Shown in pieces: positions 47,153 through 55,360 of a DNA stretch of 64,000 nucleotides. The first letter of the stretch is position 1. Each line of letters begins with the position of its first letter. The notes beneath the pieces are model-generated. The model was not told the origin of the DNA. It saw nothing but the letters and a program-made list of their open reading frames with translations, and made no database searches. The position numbers and the translations under genes are program-made. Origin of the DNA: Chloropicon primus (taxonomy: Eukaryota > Chlorophyta > Chloropicophyceae > Chloropicales > Chloropicaceae); contig CP060758.1 of assembly GCA_023205875.1 (NCBI GenBank), positions 868,001-932,000 of the forward strand, read 5' to 3'.

Positions 47153-47837
47153 GTGGGATTATCAAATATATATGAAAGAAATTGCGCTTTCAGATCAATT
47201 AAGCCTTTGCTTTCAACGCATTTAGATCAACTCGAAACTCCTCAAGGACGAGCCCGCGTCACTCCGACCCGCCGCGCTCCCGCATCTCTCCAGGACCTCT
47301 TTCTGACGAGGTCCTTTGAGCTCGCCGTGCCCCTTGAAGTCAGCGACGTAGGCCTCGATCGCCTCGCTGGCCCTCTTCGCCCCACCGGCAGTCTTGATGC
47401 TCCGCTGCAACCGCTCGCAGTTTGCGACAAACTCCACCTTGTTCTCGAGGAGACTCCACACCTTTTCCTTCAAGTCCTCCGCAGAGGACTCGGCAACCGG
47501 ATCGTCGTAGTGGAGGCCAACACCCTCCCTGCTGATCATCTTGGCGTTGCCGAACTGATCCGCAAAGTACGGAGTCGCGAGCATCGGCACCGAGGCCGCG
47601 ATGCTCTCGAACATGCTGTTGGCTCCCGCGTGGGTGACGAAGGCGTCGACGTGATCCAAGAGTTCGACCTGAGGAACGTTTGGCCTGACGATGAAGTTGT
47701 CTGGCACGTGGTCCGCAAACTCCTTCTCGTCCTGGAACTTGGGCCCGGAGCTCAGGACCACCGCGATCCTGTCGTCCCCCCCGAAGGCTTCGAAGAACTT
47801 TTGCCACAAATCGGTGCAGAACACCTTGCCCGACTGC
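47153..47837. repeat. near-identical UGT 3' tract, copy 1
   Basis: This 685-bp tract includes the 3' flank and last about 205 codons of the first glycosyltransferase gene. It matches 50229-50912 with about four single-base differences or indels. Left of it, and beyond 47837, the two loci diverge abruptly. Confidence 0.9.
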
Positions 47838-48832
47838 TTGGCGTTGCCAGTCTTGTTGATCCTGCCGTTGTCGGCCGCGGGATCCTCCCACTTGTACGAG
47901 GCCACGATTGATCCGAAGGAGATGTAGACGACCTTCCTTCCCTCCTCCTTGAACTTCTGGACCCGGTGGAAAGGAAACGGCGGGGAAGGGGTGGGGCTGG
48001 TTCCATCCATGATCACAGCCGTTCTCGACAGGTGACCCTGCTCCTTGGTGAGAACCATGGGGCCGACGTAGTGGCAGGACTCTGCGATGTTTTCCCCGAA
48101 AATCTTCTTCGCCAGCCGGGGCATCTCCACGTCGAACTCCCTCACGCCGGTGCACAGGTTGAGCCAAGTGTCGCCCAACATGTGAGACGGCAGGAAGTTC
48201 TCGAAGAAATCGAAGCCGTACTCGTCGATCAACACGTCATTTGCCTCGGCGACGACGCCAGCCCTCCTGAAGTTGTCAAAGGCAGCCTCCCTCTCCTCGT
48301 CGGTGTCCGCGCCCAGCCACAGAGGGAACATGCCAAATTGAGGAAACGTCACGACGCTGACCACGGGGATGCCGAGGAGAGTGGCTGCGATCGGGCCTCC
48401 CGCCACCATGGGGTCGGTGATGAGAAGGTCGCACTTGAACGTGCCAAGTTCCTCGAGGTACATCGGAACAGCACGGACCCCTTCGTGGAATCTCCACATA
48501 AGGAAGTCGCTGCTCTTCCTTTCCGCCTCGCTCTGGTCCTCGTACTCCGGAACAATGCCTTTGAACCACTCCCTCGGGTGCTGGGAGAAGGATGCGACGT
48601 CCTCCTCCGTCCACATCCTGGCGAAGCTGTAATCCTTCCCCTCCTCGAACTCCTTCTTCGAGTTCTTTATGTTCTCGATGTTCGCAGGTGTGACGACGAG
48701 GAAGCGAACGTGGTGCCCCTTGCCGATCAGCTCGCTCGACAACGCGAGCATCGGGTTCAAGTGGCCCGCCGCATCCAAGACGCACAGCGCAATGTTCATC
48801 CTCTTCGCACTTTCCTCGACCTTGGTCGCCAT
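47222..48832 (-). CDS. UDP-glycosyltransferase, copy 1
   Basis: This 536-residue GT-B enzyme belongs to the UGT/MGT superfamily. The N-terminal acceptor domain has the DAAGHLNPMLALS loop, with the catalytic-type His after Gly, and FPQFGMFPLW. KVVYISFGS marks the domain hinge. The C-terminal nucleotide-sugar domain carries FVTHAGANSMFESI, P, then DQFGNAKMI, the counterpart of the plant PSPG box. No membrane tail is seen, so it is probably cytosolic and acts on a small lipophilic acceptor, unknown here. The last about 205 codons are almost identical to copy 2 at 50297, while the N-terminal halves are only moderately alike. I start at the ATG at 48832; upstream the frame has only TTG. Confidence 0.88.
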   Translation of the reverse strand: MATKVEESAKRMNIALCVLDAAGHLNPMLALSSELIGKGHHVRFLVVTPANIENIKNSKKEFEEGKDYSFARMWTEEDVASFSQHPREWFKGIVPEYEDQSEAERKSSDFLMWRFHEGVRAVPMYLEELGTFKCDLLITDPMVAGGPIAATLLGIPVVSVVTFPQFGMFPLWLGADTDEEREAAFDNFRRAGVVAEANDVLIDEYGFDFFENFLPSHMLGDTWLNLCTGVREFDVEMPRLAKKIFGENIAESCHYVGPMVLTKEQGHLSRTAVIMDGTSPTPSPPFPFHRVQKFKEEGRKVVYISFGSIVASYKWEDPAADNGRINKTGNAKQSGKVFCTDLWQKFFEAFGGDDRIAVVLSSGPKFQDEKEFADHVPDNFIVRPNVPQVELLDHVDAFVTHAGANSMFESIAASVPMLATPYFADQFGNAKMISREGVGLHYDDPVAESSAEDLKEKVWSLLENKVEFVANCERLQRSIKTAGGAKRASEAIEAYVADFKGHGELKGPRQKEVLERCGSAAGRSDAGSSLRSFELI

Positions 48833-48984
48833 CGTTCTCGAGGTCTTTGACAACCAAAAACTCGTCGTGCTCCCATGCTCTCTCCCATGCCTGCCTGCCG
48901 TCTCCAACGCGAAGCCCGAGTCACGGCTCCAAGAAGATCACGGCCATGCCAGTAAGAGGCGTTACACATCAATCACCTCACATC

Positions 48985-50151
48985 ATGGCGTCGTCGTCGA
49001 GCGCGGGCGGGAAGAGGAAGAGGGGTTGGGATGGCGCGGTCCCGCAGAAGCTCCCGGACGAGCTGTGGCTGACGGTGCTGAGGTTCCTGGAGGGCCACCC
49101 CTTCCTCGCGTTCGCGCTGACTTGCAAGCAGATGGGTCGGGTCGCCTTGTGTCAGTCCGAGCGTCCGTTCGAGACTTCGGTGGGGCTGCTGCTGGAGACT
49201 TCGGGGAGGGAGGAGTCCCTGAGTCCGTCGTGGCTGAGGTGGGCGCACGAGTGCCTCGGGGAGAGGACCGACTTTCCGGCGGAGGTGAAGGACTCCGCGA
49301 TGAAGCAGCTCGCGGCGTCCGCGGGGTGCCTCGACACGCTTCGTTGGATGAGGGAGGGGAACCCCAGCTTGGACGAGGAGGCCGCCGACGCCGCAGCGTC
49401 GGCGGGTCGCGTGGAGATCCTGAAGTGGCTCAAGGGCCAGGGGTGCACTCTGTCAAGGGAAGTGTGCCTCTACGCCGCCGAGGCGGGGAGTCTGGAGGCG
49501 CTCAAGTTCCTTCGGAGCGAGGGCTGCACTTGGAACGAGGGAGTCTGCGCCGCGGCCGCCGAGGGGGGGCACCTGGAGATGCTCAAATGGGCTCGGGCGC
49601 AGGGGTGCCCCTGGAACAGGTGGACCTCCCACGCCGCCGCCCTCGGGGGGCATTTGGGCTGCCTCCAATTCGCGGTGGAGGAGGGCTGCCCCGTCGACTC
49701 TTGGATCACCCGGGTCTCGAGCCGAGAGGGCCACTTGGAGGTCTTGAAGTGGATCAAGAGCAAGGGCGTGCCCTGGCACCCGGACTGCTGCATGGTCGCA
49801 GCGCAGAGCGGAAACCTAAAAGTGCTCCAGCTCGCCAAGAGCGGCGGGTGCCCGTGGGACGAAAGAGTCTGCGACGAGGCTGCCCAGGGGGGGCACTTGG
49901 AGCTCCTCGAGTGGGCCAGGGAGACGGGCTGCCCGTGGAACGAGGAGGGAGTCGTCATCGCGACCGCCGAGGCGGGTCACCTGCATGTGCTAAAGTGGCT
50001 GAGGGACCGCGTCTCCGATTGGGAGACGTACGAGGAGGAGGTCCACCACATCGCCTCAGGGAGGGCCGGCCGGGGCCAAAAGTGGAACGAAATCATAGAG
50101 TGGATTGACCGAGGAGAACCCTTAACGATGCGGAGATCGCCTGTCGTATGA
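48985..50151 (+). CDS. F-box-like protein with GCPW-type ankyrin-like repeats
   Basis: This 388-residue protein begins with a Ser/Lys/Arg-rich leader and an F-box-like helix bundle (about 20-60: LPDELWLTVLRFLEGHPFLAFALTC, shortened here to its features LPDELW and CKQM). About nine degenerate ankyrin-like repeats of 25-27 residues follow (about 105-355). Each has the pattern AAxxGHLEVLKWAR and GCPW. These repeats occur in large families in algae, oomycetes and large DNA viruses. A substrate-adaptor role in ubiquitination is possible if the F-box is real. It lies between the two UGT genes, divergent from the first (152-nt spacer) and convergent with the second. Confidence 0.82.
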   Translation: MASSSSAGGKRKRGWDGAVPQKLPDELWLTVLRFLEGHPFLAFALTCKQMGRVALCQSERPFETSVGLLLETSGREESLSPSWLRWAHECLGERTDFPAEVKDSAMKQLAASAGCLDTLRWMREGNPSLDEEAADAAASAGRVEILKWLKGQGCTLSREVCLYAAEAGSLEALKFLRSEGCTWNEGVCAAAAEGGHLEMLKWARAQGCPWNRWTSHAAALGGHLGCLQFAVEEGCPVDSWITRVSSREGHLEVLKWIKSKGVPWHPDCCMVAAQSGNLKVLQLAKSGGCPWDERVCDEAAQGGHLELLEWARETGCPWNEEGVVIATAEAGHLHVLKWLRDRVSDWETYEEEVHHIASGRAGRGQKWNEIIEWIDRGEPLTMRRSPVV

Positions 50152-50228
50152 GCCCCCCCTCCCCGCTGATCGTTAGCGTCGTCCCTCCCTCCCTTCCTTC
50201 GCCATTGCATTGGTCTGCCTTGGCCTTT

Positions 50229-50912
50229 GTGGGATTATCAAATATGTATGAAGAAATTGCGCTTTCAGATCAATTAAGCCTTTGCTTTCAACGCATTTAG
50301 ATCAACTCGAAACTCCTCAAGGACGAGCCCGCGTCACTCTGACTCGCCGCGCTCCCGCATCTCTCCAGGACCTCTTTCTGACGAGGTCCTTTGAGCTCGC
50401 CGTGCCCCTTGAAGTCAGCGACGTAGGCCTCGATCGCCTCGCTGGCCCTCTTCGCCCCACCGGCAGTCTTGATGCTCCGCTGCAACCGCTCGCAGTTTGC
50501 GACAAACTCCACCTTGTTCTCGAGGAGACTCCACACCTTTTCCTTCAAGTCCTCCGCAGAGGACTCGGCAACCGGATCGTCGTAGTGGAGGCCAACACCC
50601 TCCCTGCTGATCATCTTGGCGTTGCCGAACTGATCCGCAAAGTACGGAGTCGCGAGCATCGGCACCGAGGCCGCGATGCTCTCGAACATGCTGTTGGCTC
50701 CCGCGTGGGTGACGAAGGCGTCGACGTGATCCAAGAGTTCGACCTGAGGAACGTTTGGCCTGACGATGAAGTTGTCTGGCACGTGGTCCGCAAACTCCTT
50801 CTCGTCCTGGAACTTGGGCCCGGAGCTCAGGACCACCGCGATCCTGTCGTCCCCCCCGAAGGCTTCGAAGAACTTTTGCCACAAATCGGTGCAGAACACC
50901 TTGCCCGACTGC
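50229..50912. repeat. near-identical UGT 3' tract, copy 2
   Basis: This is the partner of 47153-47837, offset by about 3075 bp and in the same orientation. The match ends sharply inside the coding region, at the codons just before KVFCTDLW on the N-terminal side. Confidence 0.9.
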
Positions 50913-51898
50913 CGAGCTCCGAAGGGCTTGCCCCTGCCGTACTGAACGTCCTCCCAGTCCCACAGCCACCCGGCGACCATGGATCCGAAGGAGATGTAGA
51001 CGACCTTCCTTCCCTCCTCCTTGAACTTCTGGACCCGGTCAAAGGGGAAATCGGACTCTTGCTCCCGCTTGCCCTCCTTGCTCCAGACTGCAATGTGCCC
51101 CTCCTCCTCAGACAGCACCATCGGCCCGACGTGGAGAAAGGTCTCCTCGATGCCGCTGCCCATGACCTCCTTGGCCACGGCAGGCAACTCCTCGTCGAAC
51201 TCCGGGATGCCCGTGCAGAGGTTGAGTGACTTGGGCAGCATGTGCAAGGACGGCAGGAAGTTCTCGAAGAAGTCGATGCCGTACATCTGTTTCAGGCTCC
51301 TGGCCGCGTTTGCGATCACTCCGGCTCTCTTGAAGGATTCGAGCGCGTCCCTCCTCTCCTCCTCCGTGTCCTTGCCGCACCACAGCGGGACGCTGCTGAA
51401 CCCGGGGAAGGTCACAACGCCCACGACGGGAACGTCCGTCTGCGCTGCTGCGATCGTTGCATTCAGGAGGATAGGGTCCGATATGAGCACGTCAATCTCG
51501 CACCTCTTGACCGCCTCGATGAACTTTGGGGCTTGCTCGACGCACGACTTGACCATGGAGTGCAGCAGGAGCTCCGGGACGCGGATCTCGTGCTCGTCCT
51601 GGCTGGACTTGGGGGGAAGGACCGCCTGATAGAACGTCGTCGGGTCCTCCCTGAGCCTCCGCAAGTCGTCCTCGGACCACAGCTTCTCGAAGTGATAGTC
51701 CTTGCCCTCCTCGAACTCCTTCTTGGAGATCCTTATGTTCTCGATGTTCATGGGTGTCGTCAGGAGGAAGAAGACCCTGTGCCCTCGCTGCATCAGCTGG
51801 CTCGACAACGCGAGCATCGGGTTCAAGTGTCCCGCCGGATCCAGGACGCACAGACCAACATTCATCCTCTTCGCACTTTTCTCGATCTCGTTAGCCAT
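50297..51898 (-). CDS. UDP-glycosyltransferase, copy 2
   Basis: This 533-residue paralog of the gene at 47222 has the same layout: DPAGHLNPMLALS, FPGFSSVPLW, KVVYISFGS and the nucleotide-sugar box FVTHAGANSMFESI with DQFGNAKMI. The C-terminal about 205 residues differ from copy 1 only at SQ versus GR near the end. The acceptor-binding half has clearly diverged, so the two enzymes probably use the same sugar donor on different acceptors (inferred). I start at the ATG at 51898, which sits at the same alignment position as in copy 1 (TRTMA against SRTMA). A-rich runs lie upstream, near 52035-52070. Confidence 0.88.
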   Translation of the reverse strand: MANEIEKSAKRMNVGLCVLDPAGHLNPMLALSSQLMQRGHRVFFLLTTPMNIENIRISKKEFEEGKDYHFEKLWSEDDLRRLREDPTTFYQAVLPPKSSQDEHEIRVPELLLHSMVKSCVEQAPKFIEAVKRCEIDVLISDPILLNATIAAAQTDVPVVGVVTFPGFSSVPLWCGKDTEEERRDALESFKRAGVIANAARSLKQMYGIDFFENFLPSLHMLPKSLNLCTGIPEFDEELPAVAKEVMGSGIEETFLHVGPMVLSEEEGHIAVWSKEGKREQESDFPFDRVQKFKEEGRKVVYISFGSMVAGWLWDWEDVQYGRGKPFGARQSGKVFCTDLWQKFFEAFGGDDRIAVVLSSGPKFQDEKEFADHVPDNFIVRPNVPQVELLDHVDAFVTHAGANSMFESIAASVPMLATPYFADQFGNAKMISREGVGLHYDDPVAESSAEDLKEKVWSLLENKVEFVANCERLQRSIKTAGGAKRASEAIEAYVADFKGHGELKGPRQKEVLERCGSAASQSDAGSSLRSFELI

Positions 51899-52080
51899 CG
51901 TTCTCGTTGTTCTGAGCCCACGATGGGGACGACGAGACTGGCATTGACCTCCTCCTCCCCAGGTCACGCGCCAGCGCCCATCTCCACTCCTATGATGTTT
52001 CGATGTTCGCTCTCCGATTTTTGGGCTCCCGCCAAAAAAGAAAAAAAAGAACTGTTTCAAAAAAAAAAAAGTAACCGACC

Positions 52081-52850
52081 ATGGCGACCACCGACAGGAT
52101 GAGGATGATGAGGACGAGCGTGCAGTGCGGGGGAGGGAGGGGGATGGTGGGGAGGCCTGGGAGGAGGGTTCAGGTGCCCCGAGCCCTTCCCAGTTTCAAG
52201 AGGACGATGCGTTCGGACCTCTTCACGGGGAAGAAGGACGAGATGGAAGGAATGGCTGCGAACGTGCTTATCTTCCTTCCGAAGGCCTTCGAGGACGCTG
52301 GGAGCGGTGCGCTGAACGCGTTGGGGATGGGAAAGCCCGTCCTCGTCAACCTGAACTTCATCCGTGAGTCGGATATCCACTCGCCGCAAGTCTCTCTTCT
52401 TGGTCTGACCGTCTTGCTGAATCTTTCGCTCTTCCCCTTTTCTTCGGCCGTACCGGTCAGACGGAGTGGCGGAGCAGCAGGTGAGAAGGAGCGCACGTCC
52501 TCCCGCCGCCCCCGAAACCCTCGCCATCGCTGACTACTTTCTTTTCCCTCTCAGCGCTTGCTTGATTTCGTTACCGGAGGCTGCTTCGCTCTTGGTAAGT
52601 GAAGATCCCTCGAGGGTCGCGCTCGCTTGGGCTGGACTGACAACTTACCCCTCCCTCTCGCTCCGCGCCAGGTGGCTCCCAGACCAAAGTCGCCGAAGGC
52701 GTCGTGCTCTTCACTCCGAAGGGCTGCACAGTTTCCACCCTCCCTCTCGAGCCCGCGGCACCCCAAGCCGTGGACGAGACGTTGGCGAGAGAGATGCAAC
52801 TCGACGTCGCCCAGGACGCGGGCTGGGTCGACTCCTGGATCCAGGAGTAA
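52081..52850 (+). CDS. SepF-like division protein, probably plastid
   Basis: Four exons, 52081-52363, 52461-52480 (20 nt), 52555-52594 (40 nt) and 52672-52850, join in phases 1, 0 and 1 across introns of 97, 74 and 77 nt. All have GT-AG ends, and the product is 173 residues. The joined product reads VLIFLPKAFEDAG, GKPVLVNLNF, HGVAEQQRLLDFVTGGCFALGG and KVAEGVVLFTPKGCTVS, the order of the SepF fold (residues about 61-135). Bacterial and cyanobacterial SepF tethers FtsZ to the membrane and shapes the division ring. A nuclear copy in an alga suggests plastid division. The 45-residue Arg-rich N-terminus could be a transit peptide, and the acidic C-terminal tail is extra. An earlier exon is not excluded. 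Confidence 0.78.
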
Positions 52851-53203
52851 TGTGGACAAGGCAACCGTGTAACAAGACAAGTTTTTACCCGATGGATGCC
52901 ACATGTAAACGCACAGAGTTGCCCCGGGCTTCTGCTTCCCCCGCGTTGATTTCGAGTCGGCCTCGTGCGCCACCCCTTCTCACTGCTACTCCCCCCCCCA
53001 ACCTTCTGGAGTGAAGCACTCGTGCCGCCATCATGGGATTCAGCAATCCTGCACCCAACACGTTCGAACTCCTTCCCTCATGGCTCGCCCTTCCCTTCCC
53101 TTCCCTTGGCCTCCCCTGGACAAAGATCAAAGATCTCGACGATCAAAATATCCAAGGCTGACTCGGCCGCTTGAGCGAGCGAGCGCTTGCTTGAGAGGGA
53201 GAG
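52851..53203. other. intergenic region
   Basis: This 353-bp spacer between co-oriented genes has a C-run near 52991-52999. A 42-codon open frame starting at 53033 has no family likeness. It probably holds 3' UTR and promoter only. Confidence 0.5.
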
Positions 53204-53668
53204 ATGAGAGTGGTGCCTAGGGCGAGAGCGAGCGTTGCGCCGAGGGGGGCGGGAAGCGGAAGGAGGTGCCGACGTGCTGGACGTCAGGCGAGTCTCCGGG
53301 AGGAGGGGGGGAGGCCGAGGGCGTCTTGGATCCAACCTCTTCGCGCCAAGGAGGCCGAGGAGGATGTCTCAGCAGAGGATCAGAAGGCCGAGGAGCCCAA
53401 GCTCACGGCGGGCGGCCTCGCGGAGTTGGTCGGGCTCGGGATGGGTCTCCCCGTCCCCGCGAAGACGACGTACGACCCGGAGAAGAAGCAAATCGTCGCC
53501 GAGTTCGAGGCAAACAACTTTGCGCAGGAGCAAAAGTACCGGGACTCGGGGTACGTGGACGAGGGGGCGACCTTCAACTGGTTGACGCTCCTGTGGCTGC
53601 CCGCGATCGGAGGAATCGGCTACGGGATCTTCCTCACGCTCCAAGCCCTGGCCTCCCAAGCCAAGTGA
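53204..53668 (+). CDS. small single-pass protein, probably plastid-targeted
   Basis: This 154-residue protein is of unrecognised family. The first about 45 residues are Arg/Ala/Gly-rich with few acids, as in a transit peptide. An acidic segment follows (AEEDVSAEDQKAEEP), then LTAGGLAELVGLGMGLPVP, a charged stretch (YDPEKKQIVAEFEANNFAQ), and one membrane helix at the C-terminus (about 128-148, LTLLWLPAIGGIGYGIFLTL). The layout resembles nucleus-encoded thylakoid or envelope small subunits, but I cannot name it. The ATG at 53204 is the first in frame; the Arg-rich leader could also be misread 5' UTR, with a start hidden in another exon. Confidence 0.6.
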   Translation: MRVVPRARASVAPRGAGSGRRCRRAGRQASLREEGGRPRASWIQPLRAKEAEEDVSAEDQKAEEPKLTAGGLAELVGLGMGLPVPAKTTYDPEKKQIVAEFEANNFAQEQKYRDSGYVDEGATFNWLTLLWLPAIGGIGYGIFLTLQALASQAK

Positions 53669-53727
53669 GCCGGCTGCGTTTCAGGGCCATCAAGTTTTGT
53701 ATCAAGATCTACTCATTCTGTGTTAGT

Positions 53728-55149
53728 TTAGTACCCGCTCAGGATCAAGATGGTGCTCAGGGTGACCGTGAAGAACACCGTGACCAAGGACGCCATGTCA
53801 ATAATCAAAGGAATCCTTTCGAACTTCTTCCTCTTTACGAATTTCAACGCAATGCTCATGTTGCTGCTTTCCCCCTCGTCGCCTCCACCCCCTTTCAGGC
53901 TCTCAGCGGCGATCGACTGTCGCGCGGCCTCCTGCTTCGCCATATTGGTCAGCGCGAACACGACGATGGTCTCCGGGACCCCATAGGCCACGCAGCAGTA
54001 GCACACCAGAACAAGCTTGGTGACTGCGGTTGGGTAGCTGGACTTGGGCAGCTGGTCATTCACCACGAACTGGAGCGCCGTGAGAGACAGAAAAAGGGTG
54101 ATGTTGAGGGCTATCCTCGCGTCCAGGGACTCGGCCGGAATGATGAACGTGATCAGGGACAAGGCCACCAGCAGCAAGACGGGGACGCAGATGTTGAGCA
54201 CGTAGTACCGCCAGATCCGATGAATGGAGATCACGATGTCGAACGAAGTGAGTTGCGCCGCCGGGGGGCTCGCGCTGGGCCTCGTGTCGTTCTCGCCGCA
54301 AGTCGTCGCAGCAGCTGTGGCATCGATCAGGAGCTCCTCCGCGCAGGCACCCTGGGGCCCCTTCGAGAGCGGATAGGGATCCGAGCCCGGGGAAAATGCG
54401 CCGTAGTTCTCCATCCAGTAATCGAGCTCGTCCTTGAGCGTGAAGTTTCGGGTCCTCACATCAATCGAATCGATCCACCACCCACTGACGACGTCCCCCT
54501 CACCCCGGACGAGGAACCGCGTGGCCTTTGCCGCGGGAACGAACCTGGAGATGGTCGTCGCGACCGATTGGAACTCGAACTGCATCACGAGCGTCTGCTC
54601 ATCGAAGGGAAACCGCCTAAAGTCCATGGGCGTGAAGTAGCGAGCGTGGATTCCTGTCCACCAGGCTACGGCACCACTGTCCTTGTCGATGATTATGTTG
54701 TAAGGTTGGAGGCGACCCTCCGGAAGCTCGTAGACGTTGAGCTGCCCGATATTGGGGAGCCAGACCCTGTCGCAGCAGCTTATCTCAGGCTGGTACTCGA
54801 GCAACCCCGGAGGGACTCCAACCTTTGTCGGAATGTTCTGCTGGCTGGAGCACGTCCTCTTGCAGCTGTCCACCGAGCCGTTGCGAAACGCCTCCGTGCT
54901 CTCGACCATCCTCGACCACGCCGTGCCGTCCTGCCAGCTCAAATAAAGGTAGAGGATCGATTCGAACTGGTAATTCTCATCATCGACAGCCAGCAAACGC
55001 TCAAGCATCGCGCTCACGTGCACCTCCTTGGCCCCCCCTGGGGGGAAGCCGCCCTGGCCGGTGATCGGGGGTTGCATCTGCAACAGGACGCCCCACCGCG
55101 GCAAGGGGTACACCACCAGAACGAACAAAAGCCACCATCGCAACAACAT
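53728..55149 (-). CDS. pentameric ligand-gated ion channel subunit (Cys-less loop)
   Basis: This 473-residue protein has a signal peptide, an extracellular ligand-binding domain and four membrane helices (about M1 314-337, M2 343-364, M3 375-399, M4 448-470). The diagnostic loop is YFTPMDFRRFPFDEQTL (171-187), which keeps the FPFD core but lacks both cysteines of animal Cys-loop receptors, as bacterial relatives do. M2 begins DARIALNITLFLSLTALQF. Ala-Arg at its start resembles anion channels, but the preceding Asp does not. Cys-rich insertions occur at 95-126 and 269-284. The ligand is unknown. It is divergent from the aldo-keto reductase gene, with 211 nt between starts. Confidence 0.88.
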   Translation of the reverse strand: MLLRWWLLFVLVVYPLPRWGVLLQMQPPITGQGGFPPGGAKEVHVSAMLERLLAVDDENYQFESILYLYLSWQDGTAWSRMVESTEAFRNGSVDSCKRTCSSQQNIPTKVGVPPGLLEYQPEISCCDRVWLPNIGQLNVYELPEGRLQPYNIIIDKDSGAVAWWTGIHARYFTPMDFRRFPFDEQTLVMQFEFQSVATTISRFVPAAKATRFLVRGEGDVVSGWWIDSIDVRTRNFTLKDELDYWMENYGAFSPGSDPYPLSKGPQGACAEELLIDATAAATTCGENDTRPSASPPAAQLTSFDIVISIHRIWRYYVLNICVPVLLLVALSLITFIIPAESLDARIALNITLFLSLTALQFVVNDQLPKSSYPTAVTKLVLVCYCCVAYGVPETIVVFALTNMAKQEAARQSIAAESLKGGGGDEGESSNMSIALKFVKRKKFERIPLIIDMASLVTVFFTVTLSTILILSGY

Positions 55150-55360
55150 CTCTCGTTCGAAAGAGCAAGGTGCGACGCTTCCTTCTTCCCGGTCCTCCGC
55201 TTCTCCCTCTTCCTCCGCCTCGCGCTCCCGTCCTCTTCGTTTCTCCCTCTGTCTCGTCTCGTCCTCGTTCGCCCTCGTGCTCGCCCGTTATGATGGTTCG
55301 TTTCGGGGTTCAGAAGTTCCGAAGAGCACGACGCGCGTGCCGTGCGTGCGTACGTCAGAG

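Noticed and set aside
47153-50912. Second UGT copy as a pure assembly artefact
   Set aside because: The N-terminal halves and flanks differ substantially and a separate gene lies between, so two loci are real; only the exact identity of the shared tract needs long reads.
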